DNA of 64,000 bases. Source: Larix kaempferi. Lineage: Eukaryota; Streptophyta; Pinopsida; Pinales; Pinaceae. The stretch covers positions 18,458,001 to 18,522,000 of the forward strand of contig BSBM01000779.1 of the NCBI GenBank assembly GCA_027924585.1, read 5' to 3'. The notes beneath the pieces are model-generated. The model made no database searches. It had not been told where the DNA came from and saw nothing but the letters and a program-made list of their open reading frames with translations. Shown in pieces: positions 48,120 through 60,844 of the stretch (the stretch's first letter is position 1; every line of letters starts with the position of its first letter). A program made the position numbers and the translations under genes.

Positions 48120-51100
48120 GGAGACATGGAAAAGACACCAAGGATTTATGTCGCTCTTGATGGTTGACAGGCAGATCACCAAGAAACAATGGTGGAAATA
48201 GAGGATAAGATCTCTACCAATGCCATTTCAATTTTAATAGATCCCGGCGCTTGCCGATGTTACATCTCCCCTAAGTTAGTGGACACTTGTAAGTGGAACC
48301 GAGAACCTCATGAGAGACCGTGGCTGGTACAACTAGCCACCGGTACCAAATGAAAGGTCTTCGAGTTAGTTAAAACTTGTGAGATAAACTTAAACAGATT
48401 TCAAACTACGTTAGATTTAAACATTCTACCCCTAGGGTCGTACGATATACTCATTGGCATGGATTGGTTGGAAGAACACCATGTCCTCCTAGACTGCTTA
48501 AACAAATCCTTACTCTGCAAGGATGACCAAGGGATTCAGAAGACGATTCATGGTATCCCTAAGAAAGTGTTGGTAAGACAGATCTCCGCCTTACAAGCAA
48601 AGAAATGTATCAGAAAGGGTTGCAAACTCTTTGCCATCAATATCCAAAACATAGAAACTGATAGGGAACAGAAGATCGAAGACCTTCCAGTCCTTGTAGA
48701 ATTAGAGGATGTCTTTCCCGAAAAAATACCAGGATTACCGCCTAAACGAGACTTAGAATTTTCCATCGAAATGACACCTGGGTTAGGACCAGCTTGTAAA
48801 GCCCCGTACTGCATGAGCACAATAGAATTGGTGGAGCTCAAACTTCAGTTATAAGAACTAATTGAAAAAGGGTACATCCGACCTAGTGTTTCCCCTTGGG
48901 GCACACCGATACTCTTCGTTAAGAAGAAAGATGGCACGATGCATATGTGCATCGATTACCGCCAACTCAACAAGATGACCATTAAGAACCGCTACCCACT
49001 CCCTAGGATCGACGACTTGTTTGACCAAGTCACAAGGGAAAAGATCTTCTCGAAGATCGACTTACGATCCGGATACCATCAACTGAGGATCCGTGATGAG
49101 GATATCAACAAGATCGCTTTTGAACCCGTTACGGCCACTACAAGTTCGTAGTGATGCCCTTTGGGTTGACGAATGCACTGACCAACTTTATGTGCACGAT
49201 GAACAGTATCTTTAATAAATACCTCGATAAATTCATTCTAGTCTTTATTGATGACATTCTGATCTACTCCAAGAACGAAATACAACATGAGGAGCACCTC
49301 CGAATTGTTTTACAGATACTAAGGGAACACCAGCTTTAGGCCAAGTTTAGTAAGTACGATTTCTACACACCCCAGATCCAATACTTAGGACATATCATTT
49401 CCGAAAAGGGAATAGTCGTCGACCTCAAAAAAGTCAAAGATATCGAAGAATGGCCCACACCTACTTGCGTATTCGATATAAGATCATTCTTAGGATTATC
49501 CGGCTACTACCGAAAGTTCATTGAGAACTTTTCACAGATTGCATGTCCCATGACCGCCTTGCAAAAAAAGGAAAATAGGTTTATCTGGACGGATAAGTGT
49601 GAAGAAAGCTTTCAAAAGCTGAAGCAACTACTAATTAGTGCACCAATTCTGTGTATTGTGGATCCCAATGGAGACTTCGTCATTTGCATGGATGCAAGCA
49701 AGGAAGGACTCAGGGGAGTCCTTAAGCAAGACAATTTTTCCATATGCTACGAATCGAGGAAACTGAAAGAACACAAACAGAACTACGCTACTCATGACCT
49801 CAAACTAGCCGCCATCATCCATGCTCTGAAAATGTGGCGACATTATCTCATGGGAAAGAAATTCCTATTGATGACGGATAACATGAGCTTGAAATACCTT
49901 TTCGACCCACTTGACCTAAATGCCAGGCAGGCCAGGTGGTTAGCCTTCCTTAGTGAATACCATTTCGAACTAAAGCATATAAAAGGCAAGGAAAGAAAAA
50001 TTGTGGATGCCTTGAGCCGTCGAGCACATATGCTTTACGAGGTCATGGTGAGCCACAGCGACTCAGAATTACACCACAAAATTCAAATGGCATGTAAGAG
50101 TGACCGTTATTACATGGAAATCCTCGCAAAGATGCAGGAAAATAGACTCTTCCAACAGCAGAAAGAATATAAGATAGACGAAATGGGACTAATATGGTTG
50201 AAAGACTGACTTTACATCCCAGAGAGTGGATACATTAGATCAAACATTCTCACTGAGTTTCACCAGAAACCCTATTCATGCCACCCCATATATCAAAAGA
50301 TGATATCGGCCATAAAGAAGCATTACTTCTGGCCTAAGCTGAAAGCTTACATCGCAGTTTCATCGTGAAATTTCAGGAGTGCCAACTGGTCAAAGAAGAA
50401 CACCAACACCCCTCCGAATTACTTCAAGCTTTACCCATTCCAGAATGGAAATGGGAGGTAATAAGTATGGACTTCATTACAAGCTTACCCAAGAGTAAGA
50501 AACTAAATGACTCCATCTTCGTAGTGGTAGACAAGCTGTCTAAAGCAGCCCACTTTATACTGGTGAAATCTACCTACAAAGCAATTCACATCGCAAAAAT
50601 ATTCTTAAAAGGGATCTTTCGATTGCATGTGATACCTAGAGCAATCATTTCCAATTGAGACACGAAGTTCAATAGAAACTTTTGGAGAGCATTGCTCTCC
50701 GGTCTGGAAACCGAGTTACAATTCAGTACTGCATACCACCCCCAGACCGATGGACAAACAGAATGAGTAAACCAAATCCTCAAGGACATGTTGAGGATGT
50801 ATGTCATGAACAACCCCACCAAGTGGGAAGAGTATTTGCACCTCATGGAGTTCGCATAAAACAATGGTTATCAAACCTAGACCAAAATGAGTCCTTTCAA
50901 AGTACTCTATGGCAGGAAATGCCGAACCCCCGTGACTTGGGACAGTACAGTAGACAGACTTATGTTAGGACCCGACCTATTAAAAGACTTGGAATAGCTA
51001 GTCTCCAAGGTACAACTGAACTTAAAAGAAGCACAAGACTGCCATAAGAGTTATGCGGACAAGAAAAGAAAAGACAAGGACTACCAAGTCGGCGAACATG

Positions 51101-51522
51101 TGTTTCTAAAAATAAAAGCAAAATGAAGTTCGTTGATCTTGGGAGGTTGCAGGAAACTAGCCCCAAGATTTTGTGGACCTTTTGAAATACTGGCCAAGAA
51201 GGGCCCAGTAGCTTATGAGTTGGCCTTACCAGCGCATATAAAATTTCATAATGTTTTTCATGCTTCACTATTAAAGAAATATGTATATGATACTAAACAT
51301 GTTATTGATTGGTCCTTATTATAGGTGGAGCCCAAAGGGGAGCTCACACCAGAACCACTCCACATTCTAGATAAGAGAGAGGTCTAGCTTAGGAGGAGGA
51401 CCATTACTCAGCTGAAAGTGCAATGGAGGCACTGTGGACGAGATGAGGCTACTTGGGAGAATGAGGCCACCATGAAAGACGCATACCCCGCCTTGTTTCA
51501 TGACCTCATTCCTAGTCCCTAG
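48120..51522 (+). pseudogene. pol of gypsy element 2 (PR-RT-RH-IN-chromodomain), broken
   Basis: Protease near 48230 (ISILIDPGACRCYIS). RT 48760-49400: [37 protein letters not shown], a frameshift near 49130, then MPFGLTNA and [11 protein letters not shown] near 49245. RNase H 49640-50030: DFVICMDASKEG, LMTDNMSLKYL, VDALSRR. Integrase 50210-51100: MDFITSLPKSKK, DKLSKAAHFI, SN-stop-DTKF and, out of frame, DGQTE-stop-VNQ. A C-terminal piece (51133-51324) has APRFCGPFEIL and FHNVFHASLLKKYV. The tail has LKVQWRHCGRDEATWE and ends TAG 51520-51522. At least four frame changes; most stops sit at expected Arg (CGA), Gln or Trp codons. Confidence 0.87.
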
Positions 51523-51549
51523 AAACACTGGGATGGTGTTGTTCTAAGT

Positions 51550-51558
51550 GAGGAGGGA
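51550..51558 (+). other. Polypurine tract of gypsy element 2
   Basis: GAGGAGGGA lies immediately before the 3' LTR. Confidence 0.75.
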
Positions 51559-54500
51559 TGTAATATCCTGAATTTTGGAATAACTATTTTATGATGTTAT
51601 ATTGGCCCACAGTCCCAACACATAGGATTTATTCTGATTATTGGGGAAGAGCCCTAGTGCATATGATTTATTCTTTGTAGACTGACATATTGGGCATGGA
51701 CCTTGACTGAATTTCATTACTAGATTATATACTGGGCAAGGAAGCCCCAATGCTTTGATTCATGTTTCTACCATATGATGTGGGTACAAAACCCTAATAT
51801 ACTTAGATGATCTTTTATTACATACTGTGTAGTGATGTGACTGGCATGATTGACTTATGTGGTGTGTTGAGCGTGGACTCAAAAACACACAGATTACCTA
51901 CGTACTGGGTAAAATCCCCAATGTACCTAGAGGAAATATTATGTACTGGGAGTAAGCCCTGATGTACATTGAGTGTTGGGCATAAGCTTTAGAGCACTCC
52001 AAGCTTGATAAACGAATACCAGATCCGAGGCAACTTAAATATTCTAGATGTGCCTCACAACCACATTCTAGCACTAGTGTTGAGCAGGGACTCTGGAATT
52101 GCATTAGAGTAACGCTCATGTGAGAGTGTTGAGTTAAAAGGCTTTGAAGAGCACTTGGGGTTACGGAATTTCACAGTGTTGAGTCGGAAAGACTCCGAAG
52201 AGCACTTTTATCACATTTATTTAATTTGACTAAATGATTCATCTTTTTATCCATCATCACCTACTGTGGGAGCTACCATGTTAAAGAAGGGAATCTGACA
52301 TGCAAAGAGAGAGACTAGAGGTACCTAACCAAGCTGACCGAGACCGTCCAAAAGAAGCAGACCTTACCTTTAAAAAGTTGTTAAACAAAGTATCTGGTGA
52401 AGATACAAGATTAAATATTATTATTAAGAATTCAAATAAATAATGAAGTGTTTATTTATGTTTAAAACACATTTATTGCATATAGTTTATGCATAGTGGA
52501 ATGCCACATTCTTCTCATTATGATTAGTATTATTATTATCATTATTATTATTGTTATAATGTATTAAATAAGTTAAGTGAAATATAATTATTATTATGAT
52601 AATTATTGTTATTATAATTATTATGGAAAGTTTAAATTAAAATCACTCCTAGTTAAAACAAAAGGAAGAGTCCTAGTTCAAGAGGATTAGTGAGTGAGTA
52701 AATAATATCTTTTAAATAAATATTAATTATTTAATTTAAAGAAAATTATTATTCCAACAGTCCTAATTCAAGACTCCCCTACTTAAAGAGGGCAGATCCC
52801 AAGTTTTGGGGATCATCTATCATTCTTGGTTATTATCATTCTCTTATGGTAGTCCAAGAAAAGTATTCTGCTCCAAGAAGTTGAAGCAGCCTTACCTATA
52901 AATTGTCATAACTAAACCAACAGTGGATCTAGGGCCTCTACCTCTCATTGCATATTGGAACCAAGCTCGGGGGGATCCAGATAGAACCAAAATGGTTCAA
53001 GGGTCAAGGTTGGGAGGAACATGGTAGCCCCAAAGTCATTGTAACAAATCAGCTGAGCTCAGAGGGATCTACACTAATTATTGTTTGAGTGTGCAGGTTA
53101 CTTCAGGAAGGGAGAAAGATACAAAGTAATTAGGTTACTTCAAGAAGGGAGCAAGCCACAAAGTAATCAGGTATGAAATGTGAATCTTCCAATTTAAGTT
53201 ATAATAGAGTTTAGATAAGTAATACAGGGTGCTACCCCAGCATCATTGGCCTTGTTTTTCTTTCATTCTAGAATCGTTTAAATATAGACTTTCTGATAGG
53301 AACAAATAAAGAACATTGGTTGTAAGCTAGGATTACGTTAACTTTAGAAGCTATGATCAGCAGAATTTCTAGTAGGTCTAGCTAAGCTATCCTGTGCTAG
53401 ACATCCTAGCAAATCCACAACCTAGAAATTTGTTCTCAAAAATTTAAATAAACTCAGATTGCTCCTTCAGGGTAGAATTATCTTATTTATATATATGTTC
53501 TCCCATTTTCTAAAACAATGTTTGATTTTCTTAATCTTCGTATATCTAAGAGGTGAATGTTGTTCACATTAATGTTTGTATTTCTGTTATTTCCACTAAA
53601 ACCCTATCTCGGTTTTAAAACATCAATACATCTCAAAACTACTAACCCTTACACGAAAACAAGCTCAAACATCGAAATCACTAGGTATTTCATGCATTAA
53701 GTTATGGAGGCTCAAGACTACACACTGTTATTACCACCTACTGTGATGATCAAAATATAGAATTTACTCATCATCCATTGACCAATAGCAACCCAAAGCT
53801 ATTATCGAAATTATAGTACCAAGCAGTAAAACAAAATACAGTATGCTCCCAGAGCATTTCTTTATCAACGCATCAGTCAACCACTACAACGAAAGCATCA
53901 CAATCAACTTATCACAAAGATTTAACGCATCACACAGGATTTATGATTTATAAACTTAGTATCAGACATTTCATTCCTACAACCTAAACTTTTGAAGAAA
54001 ATCTCAACGATAATCATTTCAGAAATCAACAAATTAGCATAGTCATAGTATAGAAACCCTTACCCCTTCATAGGTAAATCGAAACCATAGTTAAGGCTAC
54101 GACTCTAAAAAAAAATGTAGGAGGGTTACATATTAATCTCCAGCCAAATATTTACACGGTAACATGCATAGAGGTGTTACTCATAAACGACGATACAAGG
54201 ATCGATTCCCACTACCTTTTCATTTAAAACCCTTTGGTTTTCTACCTACTTCAAATCACCATAAACGTAACAATAAAATACCCAAATCTTACAGTATGGT
54301 AGGCATATAGATTTAGCCCCAAAGTAATGAATTGTACCATCGAAGCATTCCTAATAGCAACAAACATCTTGTGAAAATCTTAGATACAGATATCACCCAT
54401 ATAAATTAAAACATAGAGTTTAATAGGATACCAAACCCTTATGAATTTTACATAGAAAGACGATCCAGTGCCCATACAAATACATTATGCAAACATAGGT

Positions 54501-55936
54501 AAACCCCAATTCATTTGGGTACTAGCGTTAACATCGATAGTTCAATAAAATTCAGACATAGGGCCGGATGGCCGAAATCTCCCACTAAAACATTTAGAGC
54601 CTGCAAATGACAATATATACATTGTTTCACAATAGTCCAGCCAACGATAACTTCCAGGAAACTCAAACTTGTCGCAGTGAACTCAATCGAGCTAATCAAG
54701 TTCCCCAAAGCAAATGCAAGACACTCCACAGAGGCGAGAGGAGGAGAGAAGTTAAAGTGGACTCTGGACTTACCAGTTGAAGACGCCTCCAAGACTAAGT
54801 CGTGATCATTAACCAGTACCCACGCAGACGAAGGAGACCAAACCATTTAGCTTTCAAGCAAGTAAACATTTCAAGTCAGAAACTGTTCATTATCATCACT
54901 ATCAAAATATAAAAGTTACAAGTGAACAAGCAGGATATTTACCTTCTTCCATCGTTAGGTCTACATAACGAAACCCTCATAATGGGCAGACCATGAGCCA
55001 AGCTCAGGTCAAACCACCAAACCCTCAGATGCATTCAACATACAGACAGAGGTAAATGAGCCATGAATATCGAAACCCTCAATGGTGTAGTATCCAAGAA
55101 CAACCCCTGGCTTAGCTGGTAGTCATTGGCATGTGTTATCGTAGGGTGGATTTAATTACCACCACCAACCCCAAATATTCGCTACAAAGTCATGATCTCT
55201 ATACTGGTGAGGGCATTCATGACCCAAATGTAATTTAAACACAAGGGTGTTACAAAGACCCCAAGTGGGGTATAAAGTGAAAAAGTAATGATAAGGCCCT
55301 TATGTTATGAAGGCTCAATGAGGACTTCAACATTTCCAACAAAACATTTCAAAGTGACAACCACCACACTTGATAAACAGTAGTATTAATTAAGTGCGGA
55401 ACTTGCAAAGTGAACACTATAAGTAGGCACCTCCGTAAGTAGACTTGCAAGCCAGGAAAAGAAGAGAAGGCATTAGCGAAAGCGCTAAGTAAGTCAAGAG
55501 CCTCCATTTTCTTACCCCTACCTCTCGACAGCCCTGCGAGGGTACCTTGCCATTTTAAAAGACCAAGTATCACATCATGAGCATCAATCGCCACCAATAA
55601 AGGATCCATTCCACTTGAATTACTACTGAAACTTTAATACATATGCATTCAAACCTTTATAGCCGTAAGAAAAAGATTCACATTATTGCATTCAATACAT
55701 TGTACACATGCGACAGTTCATACATCTAAAAAAATTTAAAAACACTTCTGCAAAGCCGTAGAACTTTATAATCAGCAAACCATGATACTTATGAACAAAA
55801 CATTTCAAAGAGTCGAAATCAAATATCGGTACAGTAAGTACTTATCAGTGTTGAAGTTAGTATTCATCATATTTTTTCCAATTTATTCTAGTGGCAGAAT
55901 TTTTTTTAAAATTTTTACTATTTTAGGAACATTACA
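51559..55936 (+). repeat. 3' LTR of gypsy element 2
   Basis: 4,378 bp, TGTAATATCCTG...ACATTACA, aligned with 42877-47218. The minus-strand frames recur at 54511-54846 (longer here) and 55349-55609. Confidence 0.92.
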
Positions 55937-56905
55937 TTCACTATGGTTGACTATGATTGAATATGGTTGACTATGGTTGAATTTGGTTGGATTTGGTTGA
56001 CCATGGTTGACTTTGGTTGACTATGATTAACTTTGGTTAACCATGGTTGGTTATGGTTGACCATAGTTAACCATGGTTTACTTTGGTAATTATCGTTCAC
56101 CATGGTTGACTATCATTGACTATGGTTTACCATGGTTGACTTTCTGTTGGCTTTGGTTGAATATGGTTCACCATGGTTGACTTTTGGTTGTCTTTTGTTG
56201 ATTATTGTTAATTATGGTTGACAATGGTTGACTTTGGTTGACCATGGTTGAGTTTGCTTGACTTTTGGTTGAATATGGTTGACCTTAGTTCACTTTGGTT
56301 GACTATTGTTGACCATGGTTGGCTATGGTTGATTATGGTTAACATTGGTTGACCATGGATGTCTTTGGTTGACTTTAGTTAACTATGGTTAACCATGGTT
56401 AGCTATGGTTGGCTTTGGTTAACCATGGCTAACCATGGTTGACCATTGTTAACTATGGTTGTTCATGGTTCTCCATGGTCAATGCTGATTGACCGTGGTT
56501 TATTGTGTTTATTCATGATTGACTATTGTTGATTATGGTGGTTCATGCAGGTTGACTATAGTTTATTATGGTAATTGCTTGAAGTTAACCATGGTTGACT
56601 ATGCTTGACTTTGGTTGACCATGGTTGAATTTTGACAGTAGTTGGTTGAATATGGTTGGATTTGGTTAACTATGGTTGATCATAGTTGACTATGGTTAAC
56701 TATGGTTGACTTTGGTTTACTATGATTGAATTTGGTTGACTTTTGGTTGACTTTGATTTTATCATAGTTGACTATGACCATGGTTGACTATGATTAGCTT
56801 TGCTTGACCATGGTTGACTTTGGTTGACTATGGTTGAATATGGTTTCAGGAGTATGGTTGACCATGGTTGACTATGGTTGACCATTGTTGACTATGCCCA
56901 TGGTT
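55937..56905. repeat. Right part of the TTGAC(C/T)(A/T)TGG decanucleotide repeat
   Basis: About 0.97 kb of the same repeat as 41820-42876, denser in intact TTGACTATGG and TTGACCATGG units (for example 55955-56060 and 56860-56890). It starts with the second target duplication of the gypsy element, so both parts were once one array of about 2 kb. Confidence 0.9.
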
Positions 56906-59900
56906 TAATTGTTATGTTCATAAATGGTTCAATATCATTTGAATATTTAGGGTTGTGTGTTAATGCGACATTTGTGATGTGTTTTGTTAAATTACAATAA
57001 TTATCAATGCTTATGTACAATGCTTACAATTAATACTTAGTAAAAGTATACAATGTCGCATTGGAGCATTCCCATGGGTCATATTAGAATGTAATGATAG
57101 TTATATGTTATGTAAGATTGCAATATACACGTTGATGTTTATAAAATATAAATGTTAATAAATTAATATTAATGTTTACATTAACAATAATTTGAGAAGG
57201 TTATGTTATGTTTGAGGTTGATGTTAATTATTGTATAAGGTTATGTAATGTTATGGTGTAATTATGATTTAAGTGATGAATCCTTAATTATGCTTTAATG
57301 ACACCAACTGTCTGTGAAATCTTAATGTTAACATTAAGATTCATTTGGTAAAGTTATGTTATGTTTGAGGTTTATGTTAATTATTGTATAAGGTTATGTA
57401 ATTAATATGGTTATGCTTAATTAATATTGTGGCTATTGATTATGAACCATTAATAATGTTAATAAAATTGTTAATATTACATTAAATTTTAGTAACTCTA
57501 ACATTAATGTTATTTCAAACTATTGTAATAAAATATTAATAATAAATAATAATAATTATTAACACTAATGATTAGCATAATAATAACAATATAATTGTAA
57601 TTATAGTTTAATTATAACTTCATAATGTAATTATAATTAAACTTTTGTGATATTGAAATCTTTCTATTTTAAAATTCTAAAAATTATATTAACAATAAAT
57701 TTTTAATGAGAATTTGTAATGTTTTAAAAATTACTTAAATTTTAAAAAATGATATATTATATTATTTGGTATACTTTACATATTTCTATTTCCTATAGTT
57801 CTCAAAACTTTAACATAAGTATACCTTTGCATAAATAAATAAAATATAAAGCATAAAAACCTTAAACATATTATGGTAGGGATATTAATATATTGTATCT
57901 ATTATATATAAGATTATTAATATTTTGTATATATGTTTATTACTTTTATATATAACTATCAAAATTATGGTTAAGACTTTTACTTTAATAAAAAGTTAAA
58001 AATTATTAAAAAAAAATCATAACAATAATATTAAAGGATTCATATTATTTTGTTTTATATTTTATTTTATAGCTTTTTAAAAAAAATAGAAGTTATTTCA
58101 TACATATTTATATTTAATTAGGGAAAATGAATATTTTTTTAATGTGTTTAAACAACTATATAATTTTAAAAAAAAGTTAGAGGTTAAATTTTGTGTATTT
58201 ATATTTTACACTTAAAAATAAGAAATATTTTTCCCAAAAGTTTAATGAAAAATTAATATTTTATATTGTTTCGGCATGAACAAATTAATAAATTTAAAAA
58301 ATTAAGTAGAAAATGATAGACTATGAATTAAAAGTAGATTTTTTGAAAAAAATAAATATGTAAATAAAATCAAATAAACAAACATTAAGAAATATTCATA
58401 ATCATATTAATCTTATTATTAAAAAAGTTAATGTTATTAATGATAAATTATTTTTATTAATGCTAATATTAATTATGTTATTGTTATTAACATTAATGAA
58501 TTAATGATATTATTATTATTATTAATCTTGAAGTTATGCCATATTATTTCATATCTACATGTAAGTAAGCATAATGTAAAAATTATATTTCAATAATTTA
58601 TGAAATTATTTTTCAATACTAATATTAATATGAATATAAATATATAAATATTATGAAAGATATTAATAATATTATTATTAATATACCATAGTTTAATAAA
58701 ACATTTCACATAAATAGATGATAGTTTAATATTAATGTATTAATAATATGATAATGCATATTAAATTTGTAAGTTAACACTTGTGTAGCTATATATATAT
58801 AGATAAAAGTTGATGTATAAGAAATTAACATCTTAATGTATAAAAAAAATAATATTCATATTTATAATTTTTATTGATTAATAAAAAATAGTTTTATATA
58901 TAACATTAAAAGAAGATTAACATTATTTATGGAATGAAAAAAATGTATAACAGAACATTAAAATTGATCAAAGACCAGACATGCTTAAAATTCTTTACAC
59001 TTGTCATCATTATAACTTTTATCAAAATAAAGACACAGAGTAAAAATCCGACCTTTCATAGCAAATGGTCTAATTGAAATATGAGGAAGCCTAAAGCAAG
59101 AATTCTTTCAGTGACTGCCTTCTTCACATTTGATCTTCTTAAAAAAGAAGCATTTTCTGCACTGTTTGTTGAGAAGGTCAATCAGTATGGCTAAACAATT
59201 CTGTGTCTTTGAAATCATTTTTCATCATTCGAGCATTCTTCTACTACTTTGTGCGGTGGGATGAAAACCAAAGTAAACACTTGAAACCACTGGTAAGGGA
59301 AATCCAAAAGCATAATTTCATCACTTATGTGACGCATGGCTAACTTTCAATTACCGGCATTCGAAGTAATCGCAAGTAGTATTATTTCTACATTCACAAA
59401 CCATACACTTTTATGGATATATAATCGAACTAAGTTGAAATGAATGTTAAATTGTTTAGTCATATTGATAATATAATGACATCACTTTAAACCCATTGAT
59501 AATACATTATTATAAGATCTATCCATCACATAATCCATTGTTATAAGATCTAACTACCATATATTACAACACTAATAAACATATTATAATGCTTAGCTTA
59601 TATCAACCATTTTTCACATATTACAATCACTGATATGCATGAAATAATGCATTTTTACACAATCCCACTTGTAATAGTACAAACAAAAAACACATATTAT
59701 GAAGCATTATTTTATGAACCAACTTCCACATAATACCATACTGATATGTATATATATGTTATAATGCATTATTATATAAACAAATGTTCTCATATTACAT
59801 TACTACTACGCATGAGATAATGCATTAATATACATTCCGACCTTTAATAATATATACACCAAAATACATATTACATATTGTAAGGCATCGATGCATATCG

Positions 59901-59926
59901 AATGGATGGAAAAAGGGAAAACTTAA
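56906..59926. other. AT-rich intergenic spacer
   Basis: About 3 kb with no coding or LTR signal. A roughly 55-bp segment (GGTTATGTTATGTTTGAGGT... to ATAAGGTTATGTAAT) at about 57199-57252 recurs, with changes, at about 57352-57405. The rest is A/T simple sequence with many TTAAT/ATTAA motifs. Confidence 0.6.
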
Positions 59927-60133
59927 ATGCAAAACTGGAAATCCATTCGTAAGTGCAGTTCTAGCAATGTTGAGTAATAGAAGTCGACACACAGAATGCA
60001 AAATTGGAAATCAATTCGTAATTGTAGTTCTGGCAATGTTGAGTAACAGAAGTGGACACACATAATGCAAAACTGGAAACCAATTCGTAATTGTAGTTCT
60101 GGCAATGTTGAGTAATAGAAGTAGACACAAAGA
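59927..60133. repeat. Tandem repeat, 3 x 69 bp
   Basis: Copies start at ATGCAAAACTGG (59927), ATGCAAAATTGG (59996) and ATGCAAAACTGG (60065). Each contains AATTCGTAATTGTAGTTCT-type text and GCAATGTTGAGTAA. The period is a multiple of three, so the minus strand reads open as a 23-residue repeat (STLPELQLRIDFQFCI-like) over 60 codons. There is no other sign of a gene. Confidence 0.9.
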
Positions 60134-60844
60134 GGTTAAAAAGGGTAATTCAATTTGTACTTACAAGATGGAAACACCAGGATCTAAATTGAAATACTAT
60201 GAGTCTAAAATCAAAATGCCAAGATCTGAATTCGAATACTTTTGAGTTTGAAAACTAAACGCCATCAAATTTTGAAATGTTATGAATTTACAATCAAATG
60301 CCAAGATCTGAATTCGAATACTTTTGAGTTTGAAAACGAAACGCCAAGATCTAAATTGAAATGCTATGAATTTGGGTTTGTAGAGATTAGAAGGAAATAC
60401 TACATATCACAAGGTAAAGCTCTGGAGGGCGCCACAGTATTGAATCAACATGGTTCTTTAAAGAACTTTCTACAAACTAATTTATGAGATCGGAACTGAA
60501 TTCTTGTGGCAGAGTCGGGATGTTAACGCAGAGGGTTTAAATTGAATGATATGCCATCGAATAGCAGATCTGGAAACGTCTTTTCAGATCGAAAAATGAA
60601 CATAGGAAATACCATAGAACGCCTTCCCACTTCAGTTAGAAAAACACAGAGAAATTAAAAGGATCAGTAGGCCATTCGATTTTGAAATTACCCTTCAATT
60701 TGTGAAATAGAATGCAGAGATTTTCAGTCAAGTTACAACCACGTTTAAGGATTTCAAACGCCCTTTCAATTTCGAGAACAGAACACATGAACTTTAAATT
60801 CAATGGATACACAGTAATCTAAGCCATTGGGGTAGATCTGAATT
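60134..60844. other. 3' flank of the bHLH gene with GATCTGAATT repeats
   Basis: A segment ATGCCAAGATCTGAATTCGA to GAGTTTGAAAAC occurs at 60216 and again at 60298 (82-bp period), and shorter GATCTAAATTGAAAT variants flank it at about 60181 and 60347. The rest has no recognised feature. Confidence 0.65.

Larger units (their letters stand above)
42877..55936 (+). mobile_element. Ty3/gypsy chromovirus-type element 2 with 4.34-4.38-kb LTRs
   Basis: 13,060 bp inserted in the TTGAC repeat field. LTRs are 42877-47218 and 51559-55936, beginning TGTAATA(A/T)CCTGAATTTT and ending ACATTACA. Target duplications are TTCAT (42872-42876) and TTCAC (55937-55941), one transition apart. The primer site is at 47221-47232. 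The interior is homologous to gypsy element 1 at protein level, but the LTR sequences of the two elements do not resemble each other beyond their ends, so these are two families of the same lineage. Confidence 0.92.

Noticed and set aside
59927-60133. CRISPR-like array
   Set aside because: The units are contiguous 69-bp repeats without unique spacers, in a plant nuclear context.
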